Source: Pseudomonadota bacterium (GTDB lineage: Bacteria > Pseudomonadota > Gammaproteobacteria > Burkholderiales > JAKAFK01). From it: a stretch of 64,000 nucleotides of DNA. The position numbers and the translations under genes were made by a program. Position 1 is the stretch's first letter. The number at the start of each line of letters is the position of its first letter. Below are positions 43,807-52,942 of the stretch, one piece after another. Where the stretch lies: assembly GCA_021788645.1 (NCBI GenBank), contig JAJYKK010000005.1:1-64000 (forward strand), written 5' to 3'. The notes under the pieces are model-generated. The model saw only the letters and a program-made list of their open reading frames with translations. It ran no database searches and was not told the origin of the DNA.

Positions 43807-46664
43807 GGTTCATACGTTCCGCAGCCCGCCAGACGAACGCCCTATGGGGCCTGCTGGCCGTGATGGCGCTAAGTGCGATGGCCGCGCCCGGCGCGTCCCC
43901 CGCGCCGAAGCGACCCCCGCCCGCGCCTCGCGTCTCGCAACGCGAGGACTGGAATCTCGCTTGGACCGCATTTGCCGGGGCTGGCGAGATCAACGATGCC
44001 TATCTGCTGGCAAAGCACGCCGTCCGGCTGTATCCGGATTCTCGCGCATGGCTGACCAGGCTCGCGCAGGCCGCCGGCTGGACGAGCCACCCCAAGGACG
44101 CCCTTGCCGCGCTCGAACGCCTCGCCCTTCATTGCCACGAGCAGGCCGATCTCGAGCCCGCCCTCAATCTGGCGATCGGCCTCGGCGACACCCCGAAGAG
44201 CATCGCGGTGCTGCGGGAGATGATTCGCCTGCATCGCGCCACCCCCGCGCAGTCCCGAATGCTGGTGAGCCTCTACCTGGATGACGACAAGCCGCAGCAG
44301 GCCATCCGCGCGCTGGAACGGACATTTGCCCGAGATGGCGATCCTGCCGCCTTGTGGGAGGAGGTGGTCATCTATCGCATGATCGGCGATCCGGCGCACG
44401 AACGCGCCACGCTCTCGCGCTACCGCGATCGCTTTGGCCCCACCGTGCAAGTCATGTTGGCCATTGCCACCCTGGACTACACGCAAGGCCGGCTGCACCC
44501 GGCGCTCGACGCCCTCCTGGCCGCCGAGCCCGGCGCCCGGCCGACCGACACGGCCTACTGGCAGACGCTGAGCGGGCTCGCCTGGGCGCTTGGTCGCTAT
44601 CCCGCGGCCGCCAACGCCGCTCAGGCGCTCATCGCAGGCGGGACAGCCGACGCCTCCATATACCAGCGCGCACTGTATGTCGCGCAATACCGCCATCCCC
44701 GGCACGCCTTCGAAATCGCCCGCCAAGGCTGGAGGCGCACGCAGGATCCGGCCCTGTTCCTCGCCATGCTGGACATCGCTTCCCGGATGCAGCCCGAGAC
44801 ACCGTGGCTGCATCGTGCCTTCCACGGCCTTGACCGGCTGCAGATCGAGAAGCTGGCGGGCTATCCTTCCTATTGGACGAGCCTCGCAAGCTTGCGCGCC
44901 GCCCAAGGCCGCCATTTGGCGGCACGTGCCGCCTACCAGCGCGCCTTGGCGCTCGACCCGGGTGACAGTGGCTTACTGGCCGGCTATCTGTGGCTCCTCG
45001 TCGACAGCGGCGACGCCGCTGGAATCCGCCCCATGTTGGGTCCGCTCGCCCGAGAGGCGCGCGCATCCCCCGAGCTCGCAGATGCATTGGCTGCAGCCTA
45101 CACGCAGCTCCATGAGCCGCAACGCGCGCTGCCCTGGCTGGCGCGCGCCTGGCCGACCCGCAAGAACGACCCGCTTTGGCTCATGAACTATGCCGACACG
45201 CTGGAGCAGGCCGACCATGCCGATGCCGCATGGACGTTGCGGCGACGGGCCTACGGCCTGCTCGCCCAGGCCCAGGCGGCGCCGCAAAGCCCGAGACGCG
45301 CCCGCGCCCGCGCGCGCCTGCGCAGTCTCGCCCAACTGGCCTCCACCCTCGCGCCGGGCGATCCGGCCCGAACACGCATCGAGCGGCTCGCAACACGCCC
45401 CGACTCGGCGCAAGCCCGGATCGCCGTGCTGGCATGGACACTGGATCAACAAGCCTACCCCCTTGCCCGCTGGTGGTGGTTGCGGGCGTTTGTGCGTCAG
45501 TCCCCGCCCGCCTGGGCCCAGTTGTCCATGGCACTGGCCCGGGAGGATGGAAGCACGCTGTCACGACTGCTGACGCGGCAGCGCGACGCGCTCCCGCGCC
45601 GTGACCGCGTCGATGCGGCGCGAAAGCTCGGATGGACCTCCCTTGCGCAGAGCCTCGCCTTTCAGGGACTGGCTGGCGAACCGCGTGACGAGCGCCTCCA
45701 GCGGCAATTCCGCGCCCTTGCGCTGCGAGGCAGCGACAGCGTCGGCATCCGTCCCGCGGTGACCGAAGAAAGCAGTCTGCTGAGCCAAGCCCTCAGGCTG
45801 CGTGCGGCCCACTGGCTTTCGCCGCGTGATCTGCTCACGGCCCAAATCGATACCGCCTATCAGCGCACGCTGGACCTCACGCAGATCGGCACCCCCCCGT
45901 CCATGAGCCATCGCTGGCTGCTCGGCTGGCAACACGGTGTCAGGCATGGTCAACTGTCGGTGGACCTCGGCGCCGGCAGCAATGTCGCGTCATGGTCCCG
46001 CTTCGGGTTCGGCTGGCACGCGCGGTGGAGCCACTGGCTCGAAACCACTTTGGGCGCGACGGCGGGAATGACACCCGACGATACGGCGGCGCTGAGCGTC
46101 GGCGCGGTGGAAAACCGCGTCAGCGGCGCGGCCTTCGCCCAATTGACGCCCCGCACGTTGGTCCAGGCGCAAGCGAACATGGGACAGCTGCGCGCGCAAG
46201 GCGGCGGGAGCCTGGGCATCGCCCGCCGTTTTGCGCTGGATGCGGACTACCAGCTCTGGTTCGCGCCCCCTGATTTCACGTTGCACGCCTCCGTCAGCGG
46301 CGCGCACTACGACCCAGCCGCCACCGTGCCGAGCCAGCTCGATGCGCTGGTGCCCTCGGACGAGACCCCGGCCGTCGACTTCTTTGTCCCTGCGAGCTTC
46401 ACACAAGCGTGCGGCGGCGCCCACTTCAACATGCAGTACGAAACCCTGTATACCGCCCGGCTACGTCCGTATGCCAGCGCCGATTTCTGCGCCAACAGCG
46501 TCGACGGCCCCGGCTATGACTTGACCGCGGGCCTCGCCATGCCTGTCCTTGGTCCGGACCACCTGTCCTTGAGCCTCGCCCTCGAGAACAACGTGGGCAG
46601 CCAAGGGGGGCGAACCCAAAGCGTCATGCTGCGTTATCGCCACTACTTCTCCCCAACGCAATGA
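43803..46664 (+). CDS. pelB: PelB, TPR scaffold and outer-membrane beta-barrel
   Basis: A 953-residue exported protein with its own signal peptide (about 1-32, LWGLLAVMALSAMAAPGA). Residues about 50-600 are TPR-like helical hairpins rich in Ala, Leu and Arg (for example AARAAYQRALALDPGDSGLL). The last 280 residues alternate hydrophobic and polar positions like a beta-barrel and end in VMLRYRHYFSPTQ. PelB exports Pel through the outer membrane and brings PelA to it by TPR contacts. It lacks the N-terminal membrane anchor, which is in the preceding gene. Confidence 0.92.
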   Translation: MRFIRSAARQTNALWGLLAVMALSAMAAPGASPAPKRPPPAPRVSQREDWNLAWTAFAGAGEINDAYLLAKHAVRLYPDSRAWLTRLAQAAGWTSHPKDALAALERLALHCHEQADLEPALNLAIGLGDTPKSIAVLREMIRLHRATPAQSRMLVSLYLDDDKPQQAIRALERTFARDGDPAALWEEVVIYRMIGDPAHERATLSRYRDRFGPTVQVMLAIATLDYTQGRLHPALDALLAAEPGARPTDTAYWQTLSGLAWALGRYPAAANAAQALIAGGTADASIYQRALYVAQYRHPRHAFEIARQGWRRTQDPALFLAMLDIASRMQPETPWLHRAFHGLDRLQIEKLAGYPSYWTSLASLRAAQGRHLAARAAYQRALALDPGDSGLLAGYLWLLVDSGDAAGIRPMLGPLAREARASPELADALAAAYTQLHEPQRALPWLARAWPTRKNDPLWLMNYADTLEQADHADAAWTLRRRAYGLLAQAQAAPQSPRRARARARLRSLAQLASTLAPGDPARTRIERLATRPDSAQARIAVLAWTLDQQAYPLARWWWLRAFVRQSPPAWAQLSMALAREDGSTLSRLLTRQRDALPRRDRVDAARKLGWTSLAQSLAFQGLAGEPRDERLQRQFRALALRGSDSVGIRPAVTEESSLLSQALRLRAAHWLSPRDLLTAQIDTAYQRTLDLTQIGTPPSMSHRWLLGWQHGVRHGQLSVDLGAGSNVASWSRFGFGWHARWSHWLETTLGATAGMTPDDTAALSVGAVENRVSGAAFAQLTPRTLVQAQANMGQLRAQGGGSLGIARRFALDADYQLWFAPPDFTLHASVSGAHYDPAATVPSQLDALVPSDETPAVDFFVPASFTQACGGAHFNMQYETLYTARLRPYASADFCANSVDGPGYDLTAGLAMPVLGPDHLSLSLALENNVGSQGGRTQSVMLRYRHYFSPTQ

Positions 46665-46676
46665 AGGAGCCAACCC

Positions 46677-47234
46677 GTGAACCGTCTCTCACACGTCGTC
46701 TCGACCGCCGCCCTGGGCTTGGCCCTGCTGGGCCTCGGCGGGTGCGCCTCCACCCGCCTCGATGCATCCCCCGCGCCGAGACTCGCCTCGCGGGCCGTCT
46801 GGAGCGTCGCGCCGCCCGTCAACAACACCGTCACGCCCTATGCGGCAGGGCGCGTGCAGAGCCAGCTTGCCGCGCTGCTCAGTGCGCATGGCGTGCAGCA
46901 CGTCCTGCTGGTACCGCCGAGTGCCCCGGGCGGCCCCCTGCCCATCGACAACGGGACGCAGAACGAGCGCGCGGCGCTCGCCTGGGCGAGCCGCCACCAG
47001 GCGCGCTACGCCTTGCTGGGAAGCGTTGACGAGTGGGAGTACAAGATCGGCCTCGACGGCCAGCCGGCGGTCGGGTTCACGCTGAGGCTCGTCGATCTCA
47101 AGACCGGGGGCGTCGTCTGGAGCGGTGCGGCCTCCGCCAGCGGCGGGAGCCGCGAGGGGCTCGCGGTCCTCTCGCAGGGGGTCTTGAACGATCTGATCAA
47201 CCGTCTGCTCCCCGCCGGCGGCCACGGGGCCTGA
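46677..47234 (+). CDS. pelC: PelC, outer-membrane lipoprotein of Pel export
   Basis: A 185-residue lipoprotein. The lipobox LGGC places the lipidated Cys at 23. The mature domain has the PelC fold features: VAPPVNNTVTPYAAGRV, a long helix, and FTLRLVDLKTGGVVWSGAAS, whose Trp faces the ring interface in known PelC dodecamers. PelC rings sit on the periplasmic side of the PelB pore and funnel the polymer. Start is GTG at 46677, with AAGGAG at good distance; it follows pelB by 12 bases. Confidence 0.92.
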   Translation: MNRLSHVVSTAALGLALLGLGGCASTRLDASPAPRLASRAVWSVAPPVNNTVTPYAAGRVQSQLAALLSAHGVQHVLLVPPSAPGGPLPIDNGTQNERAALAWASRHQARYALLGSVDEWEYKIGLDGQPAVGFTLRLVDLKTGGVVWSGAASASGGSREGLAVLSQGVLNDLINRLLPAGGHGA

Positions 47235-47235
47235 C

Positions 47236-48543
47236 ATGAACGCCGCCGCCCGCCAAGACTCCAACCTGATGGTCTGGACGGAGGTCCTGCTCCTGCCGAT
47301 CATTGGCGTCGCCTTAGCGGCGTGGCTCAACGACGCCACCCCGTTCACCGTGTCGCGCTACCCCTGGCTTTGGCTGATTCCGCTCTTCCTGGGGCTGCGG
47401 CATGGGCTTGCGGCGGCGGCGGCGGCGAGCTTCTCGCTCGCCGTGGCCAGCATCGCGAGCCACCGGCTTGGCCTGGCCGGCGAAGCCCCTCCCCTCATCC
47501 ACCTCGTCGGCGGCGCCTTCGCGGCGTTAGGTGCAGGGCAGTATAGCTCGCGCTGGAGACAACAATTGGGCGCGGCGCTCGCGCGCACGGACTATACGGA
47601 GGAGCGGCTCGAATCCCTCACCCGGACGTTTTTCATCACGCGCCTGTCGCACGACCGTCTCGAAGAAGCACTCATCACGCAGCCTGCAACGCTGCGCGGC
47701 GCCATGGAAGCCCTCCGGCCCCTGGGCGCCGAATCGCCTGAGGGCATTTCACCGGCAGGCGCCGATGCGCTGCTCCAACTGCTCGCCCACTATTGCCGCT
47801 TCGAGGCCGCGGCCCTGCATCTTTATCACAACGGGCGACTGAACGATGAAGCGATCGCGGGGCTCGGGCCATCCATGCCCCTGTCGCGCACGGATCCTTT
47901 ATTGGCATTTGCGCTGGAGGACGACCAAGCCGCCTATCGCAGCGTCGACGAGCTCGAAGACCCGGCAGGAGATTATCGCGCAGTCTTCCCGGTGGTCGAC
48001 GCCGCCCGGGAGCGGCTGGGGATGCTGGTCGTGCGCGATCTGCCGCTCCTCGCGCTCACCGAGGAGAACCTGACGGTCGCCACCGCCATGTTGCAGTACT
48101 TTGCCGACGAGAGCTGGGCTGCGGCGCAGAGCGCGACCCTGCGGCAGCGTGCGCCCGACTGCCCGGCGGAATTCGCCCACGAGCTCATCAAGCTGCAGCA
48201 CCTCCATGACAAAAGCGGGGTGCGCTCGACCCTGATCGCCCTGCGCGCGCGCGATCCCCAAGCCCAGACCTTCCTGCTGGAGGCGATCTATGAGATGCGC
48301 CGGGGCCTGGATCTTTACTGGCGCTTGCCCTCGGGCGCCGGCCATCCGAGCATGCTCATTCTGCTGCCGCTGGCCGGGCCCGCCACCGCCCGCGGATTCC
48401 TGGAACGCATCGCCGGCCTCCTGCGCGCGAAGGGACTTGAAGGCGGACTGGAAGCCGCCGGATTCACCGTCGCCGAGATTGCCGTCGATCACCGGCCACC
48501 CTCCGCCCTGCTCGCGGCGTGCGGCATCGGGCAGGCCTCATGA
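47236..48543 (+). CDS. pelD: PelD, inner-membrane c-di-GMP receptor
   Basis: A 435-residue protein: four membrane helices (about 14-105), a short coiled coil (about 105-140), a GAF domain (about 160-300) and a degenerate GGDEF domain (about 310-430). The c-di-GMP-binding RxxD is Arg356-Gly-Leu-Asp359, followed by YWRLPSG; the cyclase active-site motif is absent. In known systems PelD activates Pel synthesis when c-di-GMP is bound. It forms the inner-membrane complex with PelE, PelF and PelG. Overlaps pelE by four bases. Confidence 0.93.
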   Translation: MNAAARQDSNLMVWTEVLLLPIIGVALAAWLNDATPFTVSRYPWLWLIPLFLGLRHGLAAAAAASFSLAVASIASHRLGLAGEAPPLIHLVGGAFAALGAGQYSSRWRQQLGAALARTDYTEERLESLTRTFFITRLSHDRLEEALITQPATLRGAMEALRPLGAESPEGISPAGADALLQLLAHYCRFEAAALHLYHNGRLNDEAIAGLGPSMPLSRTDPLLAFALEDDQAAYRSVDELEDPAGDYRAVFPVVDAARERLGMLVVRDLPLLALTEENLTVATAMLQYFADESWAAAQSATLRQRAPDCPAEFAHELIKLQHLHDKSGVRSTLIALRARDPQAQTFLLEAIYEMRRGLDLYWRLPSGAGHPSMLILLPLAGPATARGFLERIAGLLRAKGLEGGLEAAGFTVAEIAVDHRPPSALLAACGIGQAS

Positions 48544-49532
48544 GCGCGCATTTGGCGATCCTGCTATCCCCCTGGTTACGTCCGGCCCCGGCCGGCGCGG
48601 CGGGAGCCCTGATCGCACAATTGCTGCTGGTCAACGTCCTGTTCAGCGCGCTCCTTGCCCCGGTCACGCGTCGTGCCCTGCCCCGCCGCCTTCACGGCCA
48701 TCCGGCGCCCAATGTGGCTGCCCTCGCCGCTTTCGGCAGCCTGCTGCCGCTGCTCGGTCCGCTCGTCCTTCTGCTGATGGCGCTCGTCTATCCGTCCCTG
48801 GAAAAGGCACCCCGCCGAGCACCGCAGGTTCTCCCGCCACTCGCCTTCACGGCCGAAGCCCGCAGCCGCTTCAGCCGCTTCGGGGCAGGCGGCGCCATTG
48901 CGCAGCTGCGCAATGGCGCGACGGGCAGCGAGCAGGGTTCACGCGCGCTGCTGGCCATCGAATCCCGCCGCAACCAAGCGACCACGCAGCTGCTGACCGA
49001 AGCCCTGAGCCATCCCGACGAGACCCTCCGCCTGCTTGCACACAACTTGCTGACGCGACGCGAGGAGGACATTGTCACCCCCATGAGCCGGCTCGAGGAA
49101 CGTCTTCGCGGGCAAACCGCCGTGCCGGGGCGTCTGGCCCTCGATCTCGCCGAACTCCATCTTGAATTTCTCTATCTTGGCATCGCGAGCGGCAGCCTGC
49201 GACACCTGCATACCGAGGCGGCGGCGCAACTCCTGGACGGGATCGGCGACCCCCCCGCGCACGCCCCTTGGCGCAACCGCTGGCTCCTCGCCCAGGCCCG
49301 CTTGCGGCGGGAGCGGCATCCGGCTGACGTGGCCGACATCGAGGCCTACCACGCTCAGGCGCTGGCGGCGGGCACGGCGCCGGCACGCGCGCTGCCCTGG
49401 CTTCTGGAGCGGGCCTGGCGGGCGCGGGATTATACCCGCGTGCGCAGCCTGATTTCGCGCTATCCGCCGTTCGCCCTGCTGCCGCTCATCGGTCCCGCGG
49501 CGTCGCGCTGGAGGAGAAGACCTCGTGCCTGA
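48540..49532 (+). CDS. pelE: PelE, inner-membrane TPR-like protein
   Basis: A 330-residue protein matching PelE in length (about 329) and place. Two membrane helices (about 18-45 and 62-88) precede a helical region of TPR type (about 110-310), including RLALDLAELHLEFLYLGIAS. It is thought to bridge the synthase complex and other Pel proteins. The ATG at 48540 overlaps the pelD stop (ATGA); the end overlaps pelF by eight bases. Identification relies on order and topology because PelE is poorly conserved. Confidence 0.87.
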   Translation: MSAHLAILLSPWLRPAPAGAAGALIAQLLLVNVLFSALLAPVTRRALPRRLHGHPAPNVAALAAFGSLLPLLGPLVLLLMALVYPSLEKAPRRAPQVLPPLAFTAEARSRFSRFGAGGAIAQLRNGATGSEQGSRALLAIESRRNQATTQLLTEALSHPDETLRLLAHNLLTRREEDIVTPMSRLEERLRGQTAVPGRLALDLAELHLEFLYLGIASGSLRHLHTEAAAQLLDGIGDPPAHAPWRNRWLLAQARLRRERHPADVADIEAYHAQALAAGTAPARALPWLLERAWRARDYTRVRSLISRYPPFALLPLIGPAASRWRRRPRA

Positions 49533-51039
49533 CACCCCATCATCGCCCGAAGCATGCGACGTCACGCTGCTGCTGGAGGGCACCTACCCCTACATCAAAG
49601 GCGGGGTATCGACCTGGGTCCACCAGCTGATCGGCGCGCTTCCGCAGTGGCGCTTCGGCGCCGTGTTCGTCGGCTCGCGCCAACAAGACTATGGCGGCCT
49701 GCAATACCAGCTGCCCTCCAACCTGGTGAGCCTGCAGACCTTCTACCTGTTCGACGAGCTCACCCCACCGCGGATCAAGCCGCCCCGCCTTCCCGACGAT
49801 ACCGCGACCCGATACGCTGCCCTGCACGAATCGTTGCGGGCAGGACGCTCGGAACCGCTCGACTTCCGCGATCAGCTCGAGCCGGGCCAGCCGCTGAGCG
49901 AGGAGGCCTTCCTGTACGGCGAGCCCGCTTGGCGCTTCATCACCGAAGCCTACGGGGCCAATGCCACCGACCCGTCCTTCGTGGACTATTTCTGGACGAT
50001 CCGCAACATGCACCGTCCGATCTGGACGCTGGCCCGCGCCGCCCGCACCCTTCCTCCCTCGCGCCTGTTTTTCAGCCCCTCGACGGGTTACGCCGGCATG
50101 CTGGGCGGGCTCGGCGCGCAGCGGCAGGGGCGGCCGTTCATGCTGATGGAGCATGGCATCTACACCAAGGAGCGGCGCATCGATCTGATGAATGCGGCAT
50201 GGGTCAGCGATTCGCGCAACCCATTGGAGCGCGATCCCACCGAAGTGAGCCACCTGCGCGAACTGTGGATTCATTTCTTCGAGATCCTGGGCCACCAGGC
50301 ATACCGCCGCGCGAGCACCATCATCAGCCTGTTCGAAGCGGCGCGCCAGCAACAGATCCGCGATGGCGCCGAGCCCGCGCGCACGTGCATTGTTCCCAAC
50401 GGCGTGAACATCGGCCAACTGGCCCGCCTGCGCCGGCCGGCCGGCACCCCGCCGCCTCCCGTCATTTGCCTGCTGGGCCGCGTCGTGCCGGTGAAGGACA
50501 TCAAAACCTTCATTCGCGCCGCCCATGCATTGCAGCAGCGCCTGCCGGCTGCGCAGGCGTGGATCGTCGGCCCCGAGGACGAGGATCCTGCCTACAGCCG
50601 CGAATGCCATGAGCTCACACATGCCTTGGGGCTCGGCGAGACGGTACGCTTCTTCGGCTTTCGGCGAATTGACGAAATACTGCCGCAGGTCGGCGTGCTG
50701 GTGCTCACCTCCATCAGCGAAGGGCAACCATTGTCCGTACTGGAAGGATTTGCGGCCGGCCTGCCCTGCGTGACGACCGATACCGGGGCTTGCTCGGAAC
50801 TCGTATACGGTCGCGGCGCCGACGACAAGGCGTTGGGTTCGGCCGGCACGGTCGTGGGCCTCGCCGACCACGAGGCGATCGCCCGCGCCTGCGCCGCCCT
50901 GCTGGACGATCCTGAAGCCTATGCGCGCGCCGCCCAGACGGCCGTGTGGCGCGCCGAGCGCTATTATGACGTGCGCCAAATGATCGGGGCCTTGGACCGC
51001 CTGTTTCGCACCCACACTCACCCGGAGGGCGCCCGCTGA
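49525..51039 (+). CDS. pelF: PelF, glycosyltransferase (Pel synthase)
   Basis: A 504-residue cytosolic GT4-family glycosyltransferase that polymerises UDP-GalNAc into Pel. The N-terminal acceptor half begins DVTLLLEGTYPYIKGGVSTW, a PelF signature; the donor half has LGRVVPVKDIKTFIRAA and the E-x7-E element SEGQPLSVLEGFAAGLPC (catalytic Glu pair). Length equals P. aeruginosa PelF (507). It overlaps pelE by eight bases and shares one base with the pelG start. Confidence 0.96.
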   Translation: MPDTPSSPEACDVTLLLEGTYPYIKGGVSTWVHQLIGALPQWRFGAVFVGSRQQDYGGLQYQLPSNLVSLQTFYLFDELTPPRIKPPRLPDDTATRYAALHESLRAGRSEPLDFRDQLEPGQPLSEEAFLYGEPAWRFITEAYGANATDPSFVDYFWTIRNMHRPIWTLARAARTLPPSRLFFSPSTGYAGMLGGLGAQRQGRPFMLMEHGIYTKERRIDLMNAAWVSDSRNPLERDPTEVSHLRELWIHFFEILGHQAYRRASTIISLFEAARQQQIRDGAEPARTCIVPNGVNIGQLARLRRPAGTPPPPVICLLGRVVPVKDIKTFIRAAHALQQRLPAAQAWIVGPEDEDPAYSRECHELTHALGLGETVRFFGFRRIDEILPQVGVLVLTSISEGQPLSVLEGFAAGLPCVTTDTGACSELVYGRGADDKALGSAGTVVGLADHEAIARACAALLDDPEAYARAAQTAVWRAERYYDVRQMIGALDRLFRTHTHPEGAR

Positions 51040-52415
51040 TGGCCGGGATCGGCTTTGAACTGCGCCGCTTGAGCCGCTCCAGAACGTACACCGGCCTTCT
51101 GCGCGCCTATCTTTATGCAGGAATCATAGGTTCCGGGCCCTGGGTGCTCTCGATTCTGGCGATCCTCGTCCTCGGGGTCATGAGCCTCGGGCTCGTCGTA
51201 CCCGCGAGCAAGATCAGCGACTTCCAGACAAGCGTCACCTGGCTGATCGCGCTCAGTCTCATCTATTCCGGCGGCACCCAGCTCGTCTACACCCGCTACG
51301 TGGCGGATCGGCTGTTTGAGCGCGAGAGCGGGCGGGTGCTCCCGAGCCTCCTGGGCATGCTGCTCGTGACGACGGTGCCGCTGTTCGTGCTGTCCATTCC
51401 GTTGGCGCTGTGGCTGCTGCCGGGCACGACGCCGGCCTACCGTCTGCTGATGATCGTGGGCTTGAGCATGCTCAATATCGTCTGGACCCTCACCGTGCTG
51501 CTCTCGGGCCTCAAGAGGTACCAAGGGCTGCTGACGCTCTACCTCCTGGGATACGGCAGCTCAATCGCCTTGGGGCTCTGGCTGGGCCGCGCGGGCCTGG
51601 GCATGGAAGGGCTGTTGCTCGGTTTCCTGCTCGGGCAGGTCGTCATCATCATGGGCGCATTGGCGCTCGTCTGGCTGGAATATCCCCCCGGCCAGCTGGT
51701 TGAGCTGGATTTTCTGCGCCATGGACAGCTGCGGCTGTGGCTCCTGCCTGCCGGCATATGCTTCAATGCGGGCGTCTGGGCAGACAAATTCCTGTTCTGG
51801 CTATGGCCGGGTACCGGAGAGCGCGTGATTGGCGACCTGCACGCCTCGGCGATCTACGATACGCCGATCTTCCTCGCCTACTTCACGCTCATCCCCGGCA
51901 TGGCCATGTTCTTGCTCCGCATGGAGGTCGACTTCGTCGGCGCCTACGATCGGTATTACCATGCGGTGCGCGAGGGGGGCTCGCTGTCCGCGATTCGCGC
52001 CCACCGCGCGGAGATGGTGGTCACGGCACGCGAGGGCATCTATGACATCATCAAGATTCAGGGATTCACGCTGCTGGCGCTGATGGCCCTCGGCCCCTCC
52101 CTGCTCACATTCTTCCGCATCCAGCCCCTCTATTTTCCGCTGCTCGCCATCGATACGGTGGGCGTCAGCCTCCAACTGCTGGTCATGGCAGGGCTCAACA
52201 TTTTGTTTTATCTTGACCGTCTGCGCTTGGCCGCCGCGATCACCGCGCTCATGCTCGCAGCCAATCTGGCGCTCACCACCTTGAGCCTCGAACTGGGACC
52301 GCTCTTCTACGGCTATGGCTTTGTCCTGGCCATGCTGCTCACGACGCTGGTCATGCTCGCGACCACCGACCGCGTCCTGGACAAGTTGACGTACTCGACG
52401 TTCATGTTGCGCTGA
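51039..52415 (+). CDS. pelG: PelG, inner-membrane exporter/partner of PelF
   Basis: A 458-residue membrane protein with about 12 helices, Wzx/MATE-like (PelG is 456 residues in P. aeruginosa). The N-terminus MAGIGFELRRLSRSRTYTGL is the family signature; VWADKFLFWLWPGTGERV and FLLRMEVDFVGAYDRYY are conserved loops. It works with PelD, PelE and PelF to move the chain across the inner membrane. Last gene of the operon; no strong terminator follows. Confidence 0.95.
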   Translation: MAGIGFELRRLSRSRTYTGLLRAYLYAGIIGSGPWVLSILAILVLGVMSLGLVVPASKISDFQTSVTWLIALSLIYSGGTQLVYTRYVADRLFERESGRVLPSLLGMLLVTTVPLFVLSIPLALWLLPGTTPAYRLLMIVGLSMLNIVWTLTVLLSGLKRYQGLLTLYLLGYGSSIALGLWLGRAGLGMEGLLLGFLLGQVVIIMGALALVWLEYPPGQLVELDFLRHGQLRLWLLPAGICFNAGVWADKFLFWLWPGTGERVIGDLHASAIYDTPIFLAYFTLIPGMAMFLLRMEVDFVGAYDRYYHAVREGGSLSAIRAHRAEMVVTAREGIYDIIKIQGFTLLALMALGPSLLTFFRIQPLYFPLLAIDTVGVSLQLLVMAGLNILFYLDRLRLAAAITALMLAANLALTTLSLELGPLFYGYGFVLAMLLTTLVMLATTDRVLDKLTYSTFMLR

Positions 52416-52942
52416 TTGCCTGTTCGCGCGATTGCAATGGCACCGGGAGGGCACCGGTCGCACCGCCGTGGCCCGAATCGGATCGGGCGCCGCAAGTGCC
52501 CGCTGACGCGGGCCATGGATTTGCACGGCTGCACCAGCGCCCCCGACATCGCGGATAGCGGGCATCAACGACTTCCCCACGGCAGCATCTGCCGGCACGC
52601 GCCACCACCTGCGTCCATCCCTCCGGCCGATCATGAGTGCAACACAGGTGAGGAAGCATTTTGACCGACGCCCCGTCCACGGGCATGGATATCACCCACC
52701 CCAATGCGCTTCGACGGACAGACCATTCCTTGGTAAAATCGCCCCAGAGATAACGATTGGCATTCCCGTTCGACGACTCGCCCAAACGGGGGGGGACGAA
52801 CACCGCAGGGAACGCGCCTCCGGCTCCCCCGCATCGGCGTCAGCGCCCTGTCCGACGGTTTGACCTGGTCGAACAGACCTCAGGGCACCCGTGCGCGCAC
52901 GGCATGTGGTGCTCGGTGCACGAAATGAGAGGGAAAACCCAC
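52416..52942. other. 527-base intergenic region between pelG and clcA
   Basis: No gene is supported. A possible extended -10 promoter (52731-52739) points to clcA and would give a leader of about 200 bases. The reading frame of clcA is open upstream to 52757, but that part lacks CLC similarity. I looked for a fluoride-riboswitch pattern and did not find it. Confidence 0.5.
52731..52739 (+). promoter_or_regulatory. Possible extended -10 promoter of clcA
   Basis: TGGTAAAAT: the TGn extension directly before TAAAAT. No good -35 box is present, as can be the case for extended -10 promoters. Confidence 0.3.

Noticed and set aside
52740-52942. Fluoride riboswitch in the long clcA leader
   Set aside because: The conserved pseudoknot and stem sequences of that riboswitch are not present, and the CLC protein is not of the fluoride-specific type.
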